A stretch of DNA of 64,000 bases from a virus. Of the stretch, positions 7,718-15,726 are shown in pieces (position 1 is the first letter of the stretch; each line of letters opens with the position of its first letter). A model generated the notes under the pieces. It was given only the letters and a program-made list of their open reading frames with translations, was not told the DNA's origin and made no database searches. Both the position numbers and the translations under genes were made by a program. The stretch spans positions 1-64,000 of the IMG/VR virus record IMGVR_UViG_3300009155_000044. One strand, 5' to 3'.

Positions 7718-9283
7718 ATGAATATTCAATCTTTAATCAAAAGAGTTCAAGCATCTTTAAATTTAGAAGTGGATGGAATTGCTGGTCCCGCTACTTGGCA
7801 AGCTATTGCTGATAAACTAACTCCCGCTCTCAAAGAATCAGTGAGTGTTTCAGTTGTTAAAACTAATTCCTTGGCTAAAAAACTTGTAGAGCTTGCAAGA
7901 GAAGAAGTGGGAGTTGAAGAAGTTGACGGAACAAATTGTGGTCCAAGAGTTAATGAATATAAATCAGCAACAACTTTAAGTCCAAATGCTAGCTGGCCTT
8001 GGTGTTTTGATGAATCAGTTGATATTTTAACTGAAAATGGCTGGCGCAGTTTAAAAAAAATCGTTTCTTCAAAAGAAAAAATCAAAATAGCTCAAGTAGA
8101 TCAAAGCAATTTAGACATTACTTTTGACTATCCAACTGATTATATTCATAAAACAACAGATAATGCCTCTCAAGTTAAAGCTAGGGGGCTAAATTTTATA
8201 TGCGACAAGAATCATGAATTTTTTGCTTCTAAAAATAAAAGAAATTCTTCTCCAGATTTAATCGCGCTGTCTGAAATTCAATCATTTGTAAGCATCCCAT
8301 CTTGTTTTATAGCTTCAAAATATAATCAAAAGTATTCTGAATTAGATTTGGATTTTATTGCAGCTTTTGTGGCAGACGGATCTTTTCATCAAAGAAGTGA
8401 AAATCATAAACAAAAAATTCGCATACAAGTTAGTAAAGATCGTAAAGTTGAAGTTTTAAAATGTCATAATGGTTCATTTTATGAAGCTAAAAAAGTTTAT
8501 GGAAATAGTAAAAAGCCATTAACAACATTTGAATTTCACATTCCAGAATACTTTGATGAAATTTTCTCTGATTATAAGGAATTTAAATGGGAATGGGTTT
8601 TTTCTTTATGTTCAGAACAAATGAAATTCTTTTTAGAGAGATATTCTTTTTGGGATGGATGTTATGAAAGAAAAAATATTAGTACGTGTCGAGAACAAAA
8701 TCATGATATTTTTGTAGCAATGGGCATTATGGCGGGTATGCATCCAAATAGCTCTCGTAGAACAGTTAAAAGTGGCAAAACATGTTTTGAAATTTCTCTT
8801 GGAAATAAAAAAACTAGAACGCTCCAAGCATCTAATATTCATGAATACAATGAAAAAATTGAATTATATTGCGTAACAATGCCCAAGGGTCTTATTATTG
8901 TTAGAGATAGCAAAGGCACTCCATTTTTAACTGGTAATTGCGCTGCCTTTATTTGTTGGTTATTCAGGGAGACTATGAAAAACTCTAAATATTCTTTTTC
9001 TAGACCAACAACTGCTAGCGCATGGGGTTTTGAAAAGTGGGCTAGAGAAGAAAATGATTCTATCAAACTGCAAAAACCACACAACAATGACATTCAATCT
9101 GGCGACATTGTAATCTTTACTTTTTCGCACATTGGATTAGCAATTTCGGGAGTGGATTCTTCTGGTTATGTTCAAACAATAGAGGGCAATACTGACGGTG
9201 AAGGTAGTCGAGAAGGAGGTGCTGTTTTGCGAAAGAAACGCCACATTTCACAAATTCGCAGTAGAATTCGTACTTTTGAATAA
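7718..9283 (+). CDS. Endolysin (peptidoglycan-binding plus CHAP amidase) interrupted by an intein
   Basis: Residues 1-35 form a peptidoglycan-binding repeat (VDGIAGPATWQAI). The catalytic domain starts near residue 52 and is split at SWPW/CAAFICWLF, exactly before the expected CHAP/NlpC-type nucleophile Cys. After the intein the domain resumes with NDIQSGDIVIFTFSHIGLA, which holds the expected His. Splicing would give a 209-residue enzyme, normal for this type. It cleaves peptidoglycan peptide bonds at lysis. A holin-like gene follows 24 nt downstream. Confidence 0.88.
   Translation: MNIQSLIKRVQASLNLEVDGIAGPATWQAIADKLTPALKESVSVSVVKTNSLAKKLVELAREEVGVEEVDGTNCGPRVNEYKSATTLSPNASWPWCFDESVDILTENGWRSLKKIVSSKEKIKIAQVDQSNLDITFDYPTDYIHKTTDNASQVKARGLNFICDKNHEFFASKNKRNSSPDLIALSEIQSFVSIPSCFIASKYNQKYSELDLDFIAAFVADGSFHQRSENHKQKIRIQVSKDRKVEVLKCHNGSFYEAKKVYGNSKKPLTTFEFHIPEYFDEIFSDYKEFKWEWVFSLCSEQMKFFLERYSFWDGCYERKNISTCREQNHDIFVAMGIMAGMHPNSSRRTVKSGKTCFEISLGNKKTRTLQASNIHEYNEKIELYCVTMPKGLIIVRDSKGTPFLTGNCAAFICWLFRETMKNSKYSFSRPTTASAWGFEKWAREENDSIKLQKPHNNDIQSGDIVIFTFSHIGLAISGVDSSGYVQTIEGNTDGEGSREGGAVLRKKRHISQIRSRIRTFE
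8003..8938 (+). mobile_element. Intein in the endolysin (312 aa)
   Basis: Block A is CFDESVDILTENGWRSL (Cys1). A block-B-like segment contains CDKNHEFFAS. The end is GLIIVRDSKGTPFLTGN followed by extein Cys. The penultimate residue is Gly rather than His. The middle part (DFIAAFVADGSF) resembles one degenerate LAGLIDADG motif, so a homing endonuclease may be present or decaying. Confidence 0.88.
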
Positions 9284-9306
9284 ATATTAGTGTAATAAAT
9301 AGTATT

Positions 9307-9513
9307 ATGGACCTTCTTCTTCAAATCTTTAAAGCTCAGCCATGGTTTCCAGTTGTTACTGCTGTTGTTACAGCAGCATCAGCAGTGGCTGCAATCACTC
9401 CAACTCCTAAACCAGGATCTCGCTGGGCAAAACTCTATAAAATCATTGATTTTGCTGCACTTAATATTGGCAAAGCAAAAGACACTGGAATTGCTCCCGT
9501 TGTTAAAAAATAA
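9307..9513 (+). CDS. Holin-like small membrane protein, 68 aa
   Basis: One hydrophobic segment (residues 12-31, FPVVTAVVTAASAVAAI) is followed by TPTPKPGSRWAKLYKIIDFAALNIGKAKD. Short proteins with this organisation sit beside phage endolysins and are usually regarded as holin or antiholin candidates. Here it directly follows the endolysin. Confidence 0.6.
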   Translation: MDLLLQIFKAQPWFPVVTAVVTAASAVAAITPTPKPGSRWAKLYKIIDFAALNIGKAKDTGIAPVVKK

Positions 9514-9541
9514 TTGACAACTGAGAAATTCTCTCTATACT
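9514..9541 (+). promoter_or_regulatory. Sigma70-like promoter
   Basis: TTGACA at 9514-9519, a 16-bp spacer and TATACT at 9536-9541. The predicted start near 9548 lies only about 13 nt before a terminator-like hairpin. Confidence 0.75.
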
Positions 9542-9560
9542 TGCGGAACTAAAACATTTA

Positions 9561-9586
9561 GCAGTCCCATCTTGGGACTGCTTTTT
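9561..9586 (+). terminator. Terminator or attenuator hairpin directly after a promoter
   Basis: GCAGTCCC pairs with GGGACTGC and is followed by TTTTT. Because a promoter starts only about 13 nt upstream, most transcripts could end as 40-nt RNAs. It may attenuate the gene at 9592 or terminate the upstream lysis transcript. Confidence 0.7.
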
Positions 9587-9591
9587 CATTT

Positions 9592-9804
9592 ATGAATACT
9601 AAAACTAGATACGAAATCATTCACAGTGGCAATCGAATTGGCGCTTTTTCCACTTCAATTCGTCAAAAAGCTTTTGAAAGTTATGCATCAATATGCGAGG
9701 CTTTTCCAAAAGACGTTGTGATGATTAAAGAAATTATTAACATCACAAATATTATTGCTCAGTCTGACGATCATCGACAATGCTCTTTTAACTTTGATGA
9801 GTAA
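9592..9804 (+). CDS. Hypothetical protein, 70 aa
   Basis: Not recognised. It begins MNTKTRYEIIHSGNRIGAF, has no membrane segment, and starts 5 nt after the attenuator-like hairpin's T-run. Confidence 0.55.
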   Translation: MNTKTRYEIIHSGNRIGAFSTSIRQKAFESYASICEAFPKDVVMIKEIINITNIIAQSDDHRQCSFNFDE

Positions 9805-9844
9805 AAATCATCTCTTGCATCCTGATCAAGTATCAAATACTCTT

Positions 9845-9872
9845 GACAAATCATCATGATGGGCTACTATTG
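9845..9872 (+). promoter_or_regulatory. Promoter of the phosphoesterase gene
   Basis: TTGACA, a 16-bp spacer and TACTAT, followed by a leader of about 40 nt before ATG 9913. Confidence 0.6.
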
Positions 9873-9912
9873 CACTAGATTGAAAACTTCATCTTTTCTA
9901 GATTAAAATAAT

Positions 9913-10587
9913 ATGGACATTTATATTCTTGGCGATAATCATGGTCAATACAGTGAATTATTAAAAATTATTAATAAATTTGACTTGCGCGACTCTTACA
10001 TACTTCATGTTGGCGATGGTGGAGAAGGATTTTTAGATAATTATAGATCTTTGGATTTGTATTGCGATTTAAATAGTGTATTCTTAAGCAGGAATATTCA
10101 ATACTTGAGCATTCGCGGCAATCATAGCAATCCTGATTTTTTTCATGGTAATTTTAAACTATCTAATTTTGAGCTTTTGGAAGATTATTCGTTTCGAGAA
10201 ATCGAAGGAATTAAATTCTTCTTCGTGGGTGGAGCAATATCCATCGACCGAAAAGTTAGACAAGAAGGAATAGACTGGTGGAGAGGAGAGGAGTTTGTTT
10301 TAATTCCTGAAAAAGCGCAAAAATGTGATGTTTTAATCACTCACTCCGCTCCAAATTGGAATGGTCCAACTACTAAAGGTCCAATTCGTAGCTGGGAAAT
10401 TGACGATGCAACTCTTTGGGCAGAGTGCTGCGAAGAGAGAAAAAATATTTCCGAATTAATTCGTTTATGTCAGCCCGATAAACATTTTTGCGGTCACTTT
10501 CACAGTGTTTTTCTTGCGCAAAATAATAATTGTAAAAGCCGCGTTTGCGCTGAACTTGAACTCTACAGACTAAACTATGAAAAATAA
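9913..10587 (+). CDS. Calcineurin-like metallophosphoesterase
   Basis: The motifs run in order: GDNHGQ (D-x-H, residues 7-12), HVGDGGEGF (G-D), IRGNHS (G-N-H), DVLITHSAP and CGHFHS (G-H-x-H). This is the complete dinuclear metal site of the calcineurin-like fold. It hydrolyses phosphoesters; the substrate could be phosphoprotein, nucleotide or RNA end and cannot be told from sequence. Length of 224 aa is typical of phage versions. Confidence 0.9.
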   Translation: MDIYILGDNHGQYSELLKIINKFDLRDSYILHVGDGGEGFLDNYRSLDLYCDLNSVFLSRNIQYLSIRGNHSNPDFFHGNFKLSNFELLEDYSFREIEGIKFFFVGGAISIDRKVRQEGIDWWRGEEFVLIPEKAQKCDVLITHSAPNWNGPTTKGPIRSWEIDDATLWAECCEERKNISELIRLCQPDKHFCGHFHSVFLAQNNNCKSRVCAELELYRLNYEK

Positions 10588-10654
10588 AGTATCACTCATT
10601 AATAGATGCTGACATCATGTCTCACATTCATAAAATATATGTGTAATAAATTAT

Positions 10655-11446
10655 ATGGATAAAATAAGCGGGATATATAAAATCAAATGTTTAAAAAATG
10701 AAAAAATTTATATAGGTTCATCATTTAATATAATAAAAAGAATTGATAATCATTTTAAAAAATTAAAAAATAAAAATCATATAAATAGACATCTTCAAGC
10801 ATCTTACGATATATACGGTGAAGATAATTTTACTTGGGAAATTTTAGAGCAATGTGATGTTGAATTTTTGTTAGACAGGGAACAGTTTTGGATGGATAAA
10901 ACTAAGTGTTACGATAGAACACTTGGATTTAATAACTGTATGAAATCAGATAGACCTTCGGGGTATAAGCATACTGAAGAAGCAAAGCTTAAAATATCGG
11001 AATTAAAATCAGGAAGAAAGTTAAGTCAAGAACATATAGATAAAATTGCAAAATCCAACACTGGTAAAAAAAGAAGCGAAGAATATAAGCGTAAAATGTC
11101 AGAATCTAGATTAGGCGAAAAAAATCCAATGTTTGGAAAAAAACAAGATGAAAACCATAAAGCAGAGAGAATGAAAAATTTTCTAGCTACTCCAAGATGG
11201 AATAAAGGCTTGACGAAAGAAGAAGATCCTCGTCTACTAAAACTAGCTTGGTGGAAAGGTAAAATACCACCCAACGCTCTTAAATGTCAATTGATAAATA
11301 AAAAAACTGAAGAAATTTGGTTTGCTGATTCTTTAAGAAAATTAGCTGATAATTGTCCATTAAGTTTATCTACAATTAATAGATTAAAAAATAATACTTG
11401 TAGCGATATAATAAAACAAACTTACGAATTAAAATATGAATATTAA
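10655..11446 (+). CDS. GIY-YIG homing endonuclease with NUMOD-type repeats
   Basis: SGIYKIKCL then KIYIGSS give the GIY...YIG motif, with R and the catalytic E in LLDREQFWMDK. The C-terminal half carries KLSQEHIDKIAKSNTGKKRSEE-type repeats (NUMOD3-like DNA-binding segments) and a terminal helix-turn-helix-like region. It overlaps the start of thyX by 11 nt. Free-standing homing nucleases of this class often target a neighbouring conserved gene. Its codons are more A-rich than those of its neighbours, suggesting recent arrival. Confidence 0.9.
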   Translation: MDKISGIYKIKCLKNEKIYIGSSFNIIKRIDNHFKKLKNKNHINRHLQASYDIYGEDNFTWEILEQCDVEFLLDREQFWMDKTKCYDRTLGFNNCMKSDRPSGYKHTEEAKLKISELKSGRKLSQEHIDKIAKSNTGKKRSEEYKRKMSESRLGEKNPMFGKKQDENHKAERMKNFLATPRWNKGLTKEEDPRLLKLAWWKGKIPPNALKCQLINKKTEEIWFADSLRKLADNCPLSLSTINRLKNNTCSDIIKQTYELKYEY

Positions 11447-12077
11447 ACTAATAGCTGCAACTTCACCAAGAGTCGAAGGATTGCATAATGCTGAAGATAT
11501 TGTTTCGTACTGTGCAAGAGTAAGTAATCCATCTAATCAGATGAATACTGAAACCGCACCAAGACTTCTCAAATATCTAATTAAACATCAACATTGGAGT
11601 CCATTTGAAATGGCAAGTGTTACTATTGAAATTACTACAAGTAGAGCTATTGCCGCACAAATTCTAAGACATAGATCTTTCGCATTTCAGGAATTCAGTC
11701 AAAGATACAGTGTAGCTACAAAGTTAGAGGATATTCAATGGCGAATGCAAGGCCAAACCAATAGACAAGTTGGTGATGCTAAAGTCGATTTATCGCCAGA
11801 AAAACTTGAATTAGTCAATAATGCGCTTGGCAGTAGTCTTAAAGCGTATGACGCATTAATTGAAGTTGGTGTTGCTAAAGAATGCGCTAGAATGGTGTTG
11901 CCATTAACTACGCAGACTACCATGTATATGACAGGCACACTTCGCAGCTGGATTCATTACATCGAATTGAGAGCAAAGGAAGATACGCAAAAGGAACACA
12001 GAGAAATTGTCGTAGGAATCAAGGATATATTTATACAAGAGTTCCCTGTCGTTAGTGAAGCTTTAGGTTGGACTTGA
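11436..12077 (+). CDS. thyX: Flavin-dependent thymidylate synthase
   Basis: The 213-residue protein has QILRHRSFAFQEFSQRYS, a ThyX signature (RHR...E-S-x-R-Y) that binds dUMP and FAD. The N-terminal SYCARVSNP and C-terminal GTLRSWIHYIELR are also family segments. It makes dTMP from dUMP with methylenetetrahydrofolate and NAD(P)H, supplying T for AT-rich phage DNA. Its start lies inside the end of the GIY-YIG gene, so its translation may be coupled to it. Confidence 0.95.
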   Translation: MNIKLIAATSPRVEGLHNAEDIVSYCARVSNPSNQMNTETAPRLLKYLIKHQHWSPFEMASVTIEITTSRAIAAQILRHRSFAFQEFSQRYSVATKLEDIQWRMQGQTNRQVGDAKVDLSPEKLELVNNALGSSLKAYDALIEVGVAKECARMVLPLTTQTTMYMTGTLRSWIHYIELRAKEDTQKEHREIVVGIKDIFIQEFPVVSEALGWT

Positions 12078-12080
12078 AAC

Positions 12081-12323
12081 GTGACTGACAACATTTCAAT
12101 AGATACAATTCGAGCATCTGCATGAAAATCTACAAAAGATTCTATGTGGAGGACAGTATGTAGTACAATATTCCCATTATCAGATTATGAGATTTGGGAC
12201 TCTAGAAAAGATTATATAAGAACTATACATAACTCCATAAGAAATAATGTGAGTTCTTCTGTAAAAGATTACTTTACAACTGAAATATTAATACAATATT
12301 ACGAACAAAATGCTAGTATTTAA
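12081..12323 (+). pseudogene. Decayed S-V repeat family member
   Basis: GTG 12081 opens TDNISIDTIRASA and hits TGA at 12123. The same frame continues with KSTKDSMWRTV...WDSRKDYIRTIHNSIRNNV and ends SSSVKDYFTTE plus a short tail. Residue spacing and the SVKDYF end match the array at 15-21 kb. From ATG 12144 a 59-residue ORF remains. It is a diverged outlying copy, probably inactivated or shortened. Confidence 0.6.
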
Positions 12324-12356
12324 CCTCATTTTTTGTTATATACTGTAAAGATATAT

Positions 12357-12674
12357 ATGGAAACAGAAAAGTCATTATTAAAGGAATTCATAGAACATGG
12401 ATGGATTGTTCCTTTGATTGGGGCTGGAGCAATGTTGGCAAGATTATTATCATCCGACTCTAATTTAACCATAGCTAATCAAATCAAACGCATCATCACT
12501 GCTGCTATCAGCAGTGGTGTTGCATGGTTTGTTTTAGAGCAGACAGATATTTCTAGTCTTTACAAAGCAGTTACTTATGGCATTATAGGAGTCATCTCAC
12601 CAGAAGTGATTACTGGCATTGTGAACATTGGAATGAAATTTGCATCTGATCCATTTAAATTCTTTAAAAAATAA
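12357..12674 (+). CDS. Holin-like membrane protein, 105 aa
   Basis: ATG 12357 is preferred over an upstream TTG at 12333. The protein has hydrophobic segments near residues 14-30 (GWIVPLIGAGAMLARLL), 45-60 and 66-90, with KRIITAAISSGVAWF between them. The arrangement resembles LydA-type phage holins. It would permeabilise the inner membrane for endolysin release. It is several genes away from the endolysin, so two holin-like genes exist. Confidence 0.6.
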   Translation: METEKSLLKEFIEHGWIVPLIGAGAMLARLLSSDSNLTIANQIKRIITAAISSGVAWFVLEQTDISSLYKAVTYGIIGVISPEVITGIVNIGMKFASDPFKFFKK

Positions 12675-12675
12675 A

Positions 12676-12825
12676 ATGTATCAGTATAATTGTAAAATCA
12701 TTGAAATTATTGATGGAGATACTGTTAAAGTTGATATTGATGTTGGCTTTAATATTTGGATGAACAACATGGTCATTCGACTACTGGGAATATTAGAAGC
12801 TCTGGGAAAAATTCCCAAAAATTGA
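12676..12825 (+). pseudogene. Truncated staphylococcal-nuclease-like (thermonuclease) remnant
   Basis: CKIIEIIDGDTVKVDIDVGF followed by NMVIRLLGI is the N-terminal part of an SNase-like domain (D-G-D-T-V and R-L-x-G-I). After I-L the sequence departs and stops at 49 residues, lacking the catalytic Glu/Arg and the rest of the barrel. It is a truncated gene or a binding-only fragment. Confidence 0.65.
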
Positions 12826-12836
12826 TTGAAAATCCT

Positions 12837-12863
12837 TGACTCTTTCTGAATGAGTGGTAAAAT
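12837..12863 (+). promoter_or_regulatory. Leaderless promoter of the 12871 gene
   Basis: TTGACT, about 16 bp, TAAAAT, then 7 nt to ATG 12871. Transcription would start at or just before the start codon. Confidence 0.65.
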
Positions 12864-12870
12864 ATAGGAC

Positions 12871-13296
12871 ATGAGTGCCTATTCTAATATTCAAGATAAG
12901 TCCGCAGAAATTGTTTATAAAAAGCGGGGTAAAAAATACGCGCCAGTCAATGATCCTTGGGGTTATCAAGGACTCTCTGCTGGTTGGTGGTTGGTAAAAG
13001 TATCTGACAAAGGAGGAGTCTCCATGCGCAGTACTATTTATCCTCGCAACGCTGAAATTATTGCTGCTGCTCGCGACAAGTGTCAGTCTTTGATTCAAAT
13101 CATTCGAGAAGCTAGTGAAGCTCGACCATCTAAAGTGCAAATTTCCCCAGAAGCATTAGCAGATTGGCAAGCTTTAATCGCTAAACATGGATCAGAATTT
13201 AGTCAACTTCAATACCCCAGCTTTAACGAGAATGCTGAAAAAATCATTGAAGCTTTAATGTCTGATAAAGTTCCACAAAATGAAAATCATTTTTAA
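12871..13296 (+). CDS. Hypothetical protein, 141 aa
   Basis: Not recognised. Soluble, with an N-terminal region containing GYQGLSAGWWLVKV and a helical C-terminus. The start is fixed by the -10 box ending 7 nt upstream. Confidence 0.65.
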   Translation: MSAYSNIQDKSAEIVYKKRGKKYAPVNDPWGYQGLSAGWWLVKVSDKGGVSMRSTIYPRNAEIIAAARDKCQSLIQIIREASEARPSKVQISPEALADWQALIAKHGSEFSQLQYPSFNENAEKIIEALMSDKVPQNENHF

Positions 13297-13350
13297 TAAA
13301 ATTAAAAAATCATTAATCTTAAATACGATTGAAGAATTTTGAAAAAACGT

Positions 13351-13434
13351 TGACAAGGAAACTCTTCCATGGTAATGTTCAACATAATAAAAATTGCATC
13401 AACAAAACAAAATACAAACCAACAAAACAAAACA
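13351..13434 (+). promoter_or_regulatory. Promoter and CAA-rich leader
   Basis: TTGACA, a 17-bp spacer and TAATGT, followed by a leader of about 55 nt made almost entirely of A and C (repeats of AACAAAAC). It has no Shine-Dalgarno and no likely secondary structure. Similar leaders precede the genes at 5314 and 14428. Confidence 0.55.
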
Positions 13435-14394
13435 ATGATTGAATCCCTTACTCCAGAACAAACTGCCAAAATGCCAGAATACACTAAAAAGTGGCTTGCA
13501 ATTGGCATTAACACTGATCGTCTTGACTACGATGAAACTGTGAGCATCATTCACAAAGTGCAAACTAATTTGCTCAAAACTGAGACTACTCCAGTTATTA
13601 TTGTTAATAATCCAGTAGAAGCTTGGGTTGCTTGTCACTTCCTTAAAGCTGGTGTTGAAGTGAAAGATGTTCCTGCGAAAGTTGAAGAATACTTTGTCAA
13701 AGGACTTAAAATGGAGATTGAGACTTATACCACTCCGTATCTCAACGGATCGTTCGACGCGAACGTTTGGAGCTTCTACGACTTCTTCAAAGATGAAGTA
13801 GGAATTGACTTCAAAGAAGCGAGTGAGAATTATGCTATCTGGCATTCGACTCATAAGCTTGGGCAGATTTATCCAATGCCGACGGCAGTGGTTGTGAGTC
13901 AAAAGCCTACTGTGATTCACCTCAATGAAGACAATGTGACTCACTGTGACGGTGGTCCAGCCATTGCTTACGATGGTTATGGACTAAACAGTATCTTCAT
14001 CCTCAACGGAACGAGAGTTCCTGAGTGGTTGGCAGTTACTCCAAGCAATGAACTCACTCTTGATCAGTACAATACTCTGGACAATGCAGACCACAAAATG
14101 GAGTTTGTTCGTAAATTCGGAGTTGAAAGAATGCTCTCTTTTGGCAAGAAGATTGACTCTTACGAAAACTATCCTGATCAAGAGTGGTGGACTAAGAGTG
14201 AGTATGAACTTTGGGACATGGCCGCTTTGTACTCAGGCATTGATTATGCTCCTCACCTGAAGATGCTTAATCAAACTGTTGGAGTGTGGCATGTCGAAAG
14301 TGTCTCTCCAGAGTGTAAGAATCTTAAACAGGCTATTGCAGAACGACTTGGAGGCATTGACTTATCAGATCATGAAATTGTGGGCATCGCTTAA
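13435..14394 (+). CDS. Conserved phage protein of unknown function, 319 aa
   Basis: It begins MIESLTPEQTAKMPEYTKKW and resembles the DUF6745-like proteins whose N-terminus is a T-x-E-Q-x...W motif. Residues near 180 contain VIHLNEDNVTHCDGGPAIAY and a following NGTRVPEW, similar to the H-x-D-G-P-A-V-E repeats of the protein at 32397. GC content is higher than in its neighbours. It probably pairs functionally with the next gene. Function unknown. Confidence 0.65.
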   Translation: MIESLTPEQTAKMPEYTKKWLAIGINTDRLDYDETVSIIHKVQTNLLKTETTPVIIVNNPVEAWVACHFLKAGVEVKDVPAKVEEYFVKGLKMEIETYTTPYLNGSFDANVWSFYDFFKDEVGIDFKEASENYAIWHSTHKLGQIYPMPTAVVVSQKPTVIHLNEDNVTHCDGGPAIAYDGYGLNSIFILNGTRVPEWLAVTPSNELTLDQYNTLDNADHKMEFVRKFGVERMLSFGKKIDSYENYPDQEWWTKSEYELWDMAALYSGIDYAPHLKMLNQTVGVWHVESVSPECKNLKQAIAERLGGIDLSDHEIVGIA

Positions 14395-14427
14395 TTAAAC
14401 ATCCAACAACAAACAATAAGCAAATAT

Positions 14428-14787
14428 ATGAAAAAGAAAATCACCAATATTAAAAAGAAAATTATTCTTCACGGCGAATGCATTGTGGCTCAGTGCTCTA
14501 GTCTTCCTGATGATGTCATTGCAGAGAGTCATGCAACTTCATCCGTTATCGTGGCTAATAGCGAAGTCACTGGAAATCATCACGTTATTGCTAATAAGCC
14601 TGGAGTTGTTTTTTATAACTCCAAGACTACTGGCAAGCGCTACATGAATAGCTCTGTTCCTACTAATATTAGTTGTGTAATGGCTGAGCGTCACACTACC
14701 ATTGACATTGTGCCTGGCACTTATGTAATTGGCATTCAACAAGAATACGATTACATCGCTCAAGCTAAGCGAAATGTAGCTGATTAA
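14428..14787 (+). CDS. Conserved phage protein of unknown function, 119 aa
   Basis: Starts after a CAA-rich leader, 33 nt behind the 319-residue gene. It contains TGNHHVIANKPGVVFYN, ERHTTIDIVPGTYVIGIQQEYD; the H-H and H-T-T...PGTY pattern recurs in phage proteins found beside the preceding type. Possibly a small beta-rich metal-binding protein. Function unknown. Confidence 0.6.
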   Translation: MKKKITNIKKKIILHGECIVAQCSSLPDDVIAESHATSSVIVANSEVTGNHHVIANKPGVVFYNSKTTGKRYMNSSVPTNISCVMAERHTTIDIVPGTYVIGIQQEYDYIAQAKRNVAD

Positions 14788-14817
14788 TTAATTTCTAGGG
14801 AATTCTGTAGGGAATTT

Positions 14818-14855
14818 AAAGGCTCTCTGAAATACAACTTCAGAGAGCCTTTTTA
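14818..14855. terminator. Strong Rho-independent terminator
   Basis: AAGGCTCTCTGAA pairs with TTCAGAGAGCCTT, followed by T's on both strands. It insulates the S-V array from upstream genes. A single repeat unit (AATTCTGTAGGG) lies just before it at 14801. Confidence 0.85.
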
Positions 14856-14866
14856 TTATAATAAAA

Positions 14867-15043
14867 TGAATAACAACGATGTGGAAAATCTTTAAATTCT
14901 TCTAATCTTGAAGTTCGGAGGAATGTAGGATTTAAAATATGGATGTTGACAGATTATGCTGTATGGAATAATGACTCTTTTTATAATATGAGTATCATTA
15001 TAAAAAGACCTGTAGCAGATTCTGTAAGAGATCACTTCAAATA
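14867..15043 (+). pseudogene. Decayed S-V repeat family member
   Basis: ATG 14867 (MNNNDVENL) hits a stop after 9 codons. Another frame continues with DYAVWNNDSFYNMS and ends RPVADSVRDHFK. Start- and end-module matches to the family, separated by a frameshift, mark it as a degenerate edge copy of the array. Confidence 0.6.
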
Positions 15044-15061
15044 AAAATTAATAATAAAGCA

Positions 15062-15241
15062 ATGAACAATTTTAATATTCGTAAAGCTGTATGGGATTCT
15101 GTATGGGATTCTGTAGGATGTTTAGTATGGGATTCTGCATGGGATTCTATATGGAGTTCTGTATATAATTCTGTAGAGAGTTCTGTAGGAAGTTCTGTAC
15201 AAGCTTCTACAAAAGATTACTTTCAAAACGACCTCCGCTGA
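15062..15241 (+). CDS. S-V repeat protein 1 (59 aa)
   Basis: Start module MNNFNIRKAV, about 10 tetrads including one irregular unit (VGCLVWD), and end module STKDYFQNDLR. The DLR/KLR ending is shared only with copy 2 and, in diverged form, with copies 12 and 25. Confidence 0.7.
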   Translation: MNNFNIRKAVWDSVWDSVGCLVWDSAWDSIWSSVYNSVESSVGSSVQASTKDYFQNDLR

Positions 15242-15250
15242 AATAAAGCA

Positions 15251-15490
15251 ATGAATGACATTAGCGTCTATAAAGCTGTATGGGATTCTGTAGAGGATTC
15301 TGTAGAGGACTCTGTAAGTAATTCTGTATCGAATTCTGTATGGAATTCTGTATCGAATTCTATAGCAGTTTCTGTAGCGGTTTCTGTAAGGAGTTATGTA
15401 AGGGATCTTGTAGAAGATTCTGTATGGAATTCTGTATTGGATTCTGTAGAGGATTCTACAAAAGATTACTTTCAAAACAAACTCCGCTAA
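15251..15490 (+). CDS. S-V repeat protein 2 (79 aa)
   Basis: Start MNDISVYKAVWDSVEDSV, ending TKDYFQNKLR. It contains runs of VSNSV and a VAVSVAVSV segment. The spacer before the ATG (AAATAAAGCA) is the alternative inter-gene linker seen also at 15491-15499 and 21178-21189. Confidence 0.75.
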   Translation: MNDISVYKAVWDSVEDSVEDSVSNSVSNSVWNSVSNSIAVSVAVSVRSYVRDLVEDSVWNSVLDSVEDSTKDYFQNKLR

Positions 15491-15499
15491 AATAAAGCA

Positions 15500-15724
15500 A
15501 TGAACAGTACTATCATTCGTAAAGCTGTATGGAATTCTGTAAAGGATTCTGTAAAGGATTCTGTAGAGGATCCTATATGGGTTTTTGTAGAGGTTTCTGT
15601 ATCGCGTTCTATAAGGATTTCTGTAGAGGCTTCTATATCGCGTTCTGTAGAGGTTTCTGTATCGCGTTCTGTAGAGTTTGATTCTGTAAGGAGTTCTGTA
15701 AGGGATCACTTCGAACAAAAATGA
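15500..15724 (+). CDS. S-V repeat protein 3 (74 aa)
   Basis: Start MNSTIIRKAV, end SVRDHFEQK. It contains three VSRS units and one extra codon (EFDSV), a 3-nt insertion that keeps the frame, which argues for selection on the protein. Confidence 0.75.
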   Translation: MNSTIIRKAVWNSVKDSVKDSVEDPIWVFVEVSVSRSIRISVEASISRSVEVSVSRSVEFDSVRSSVRDHFEQK

Positions 15725-15726
15725 TT

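Noticed and set aside
7747-8085. Minus-strand 112-residue ORF in the endolysin gene
   Set aside because: Shadow of the endolysin extein and intein; no promoter or family features.
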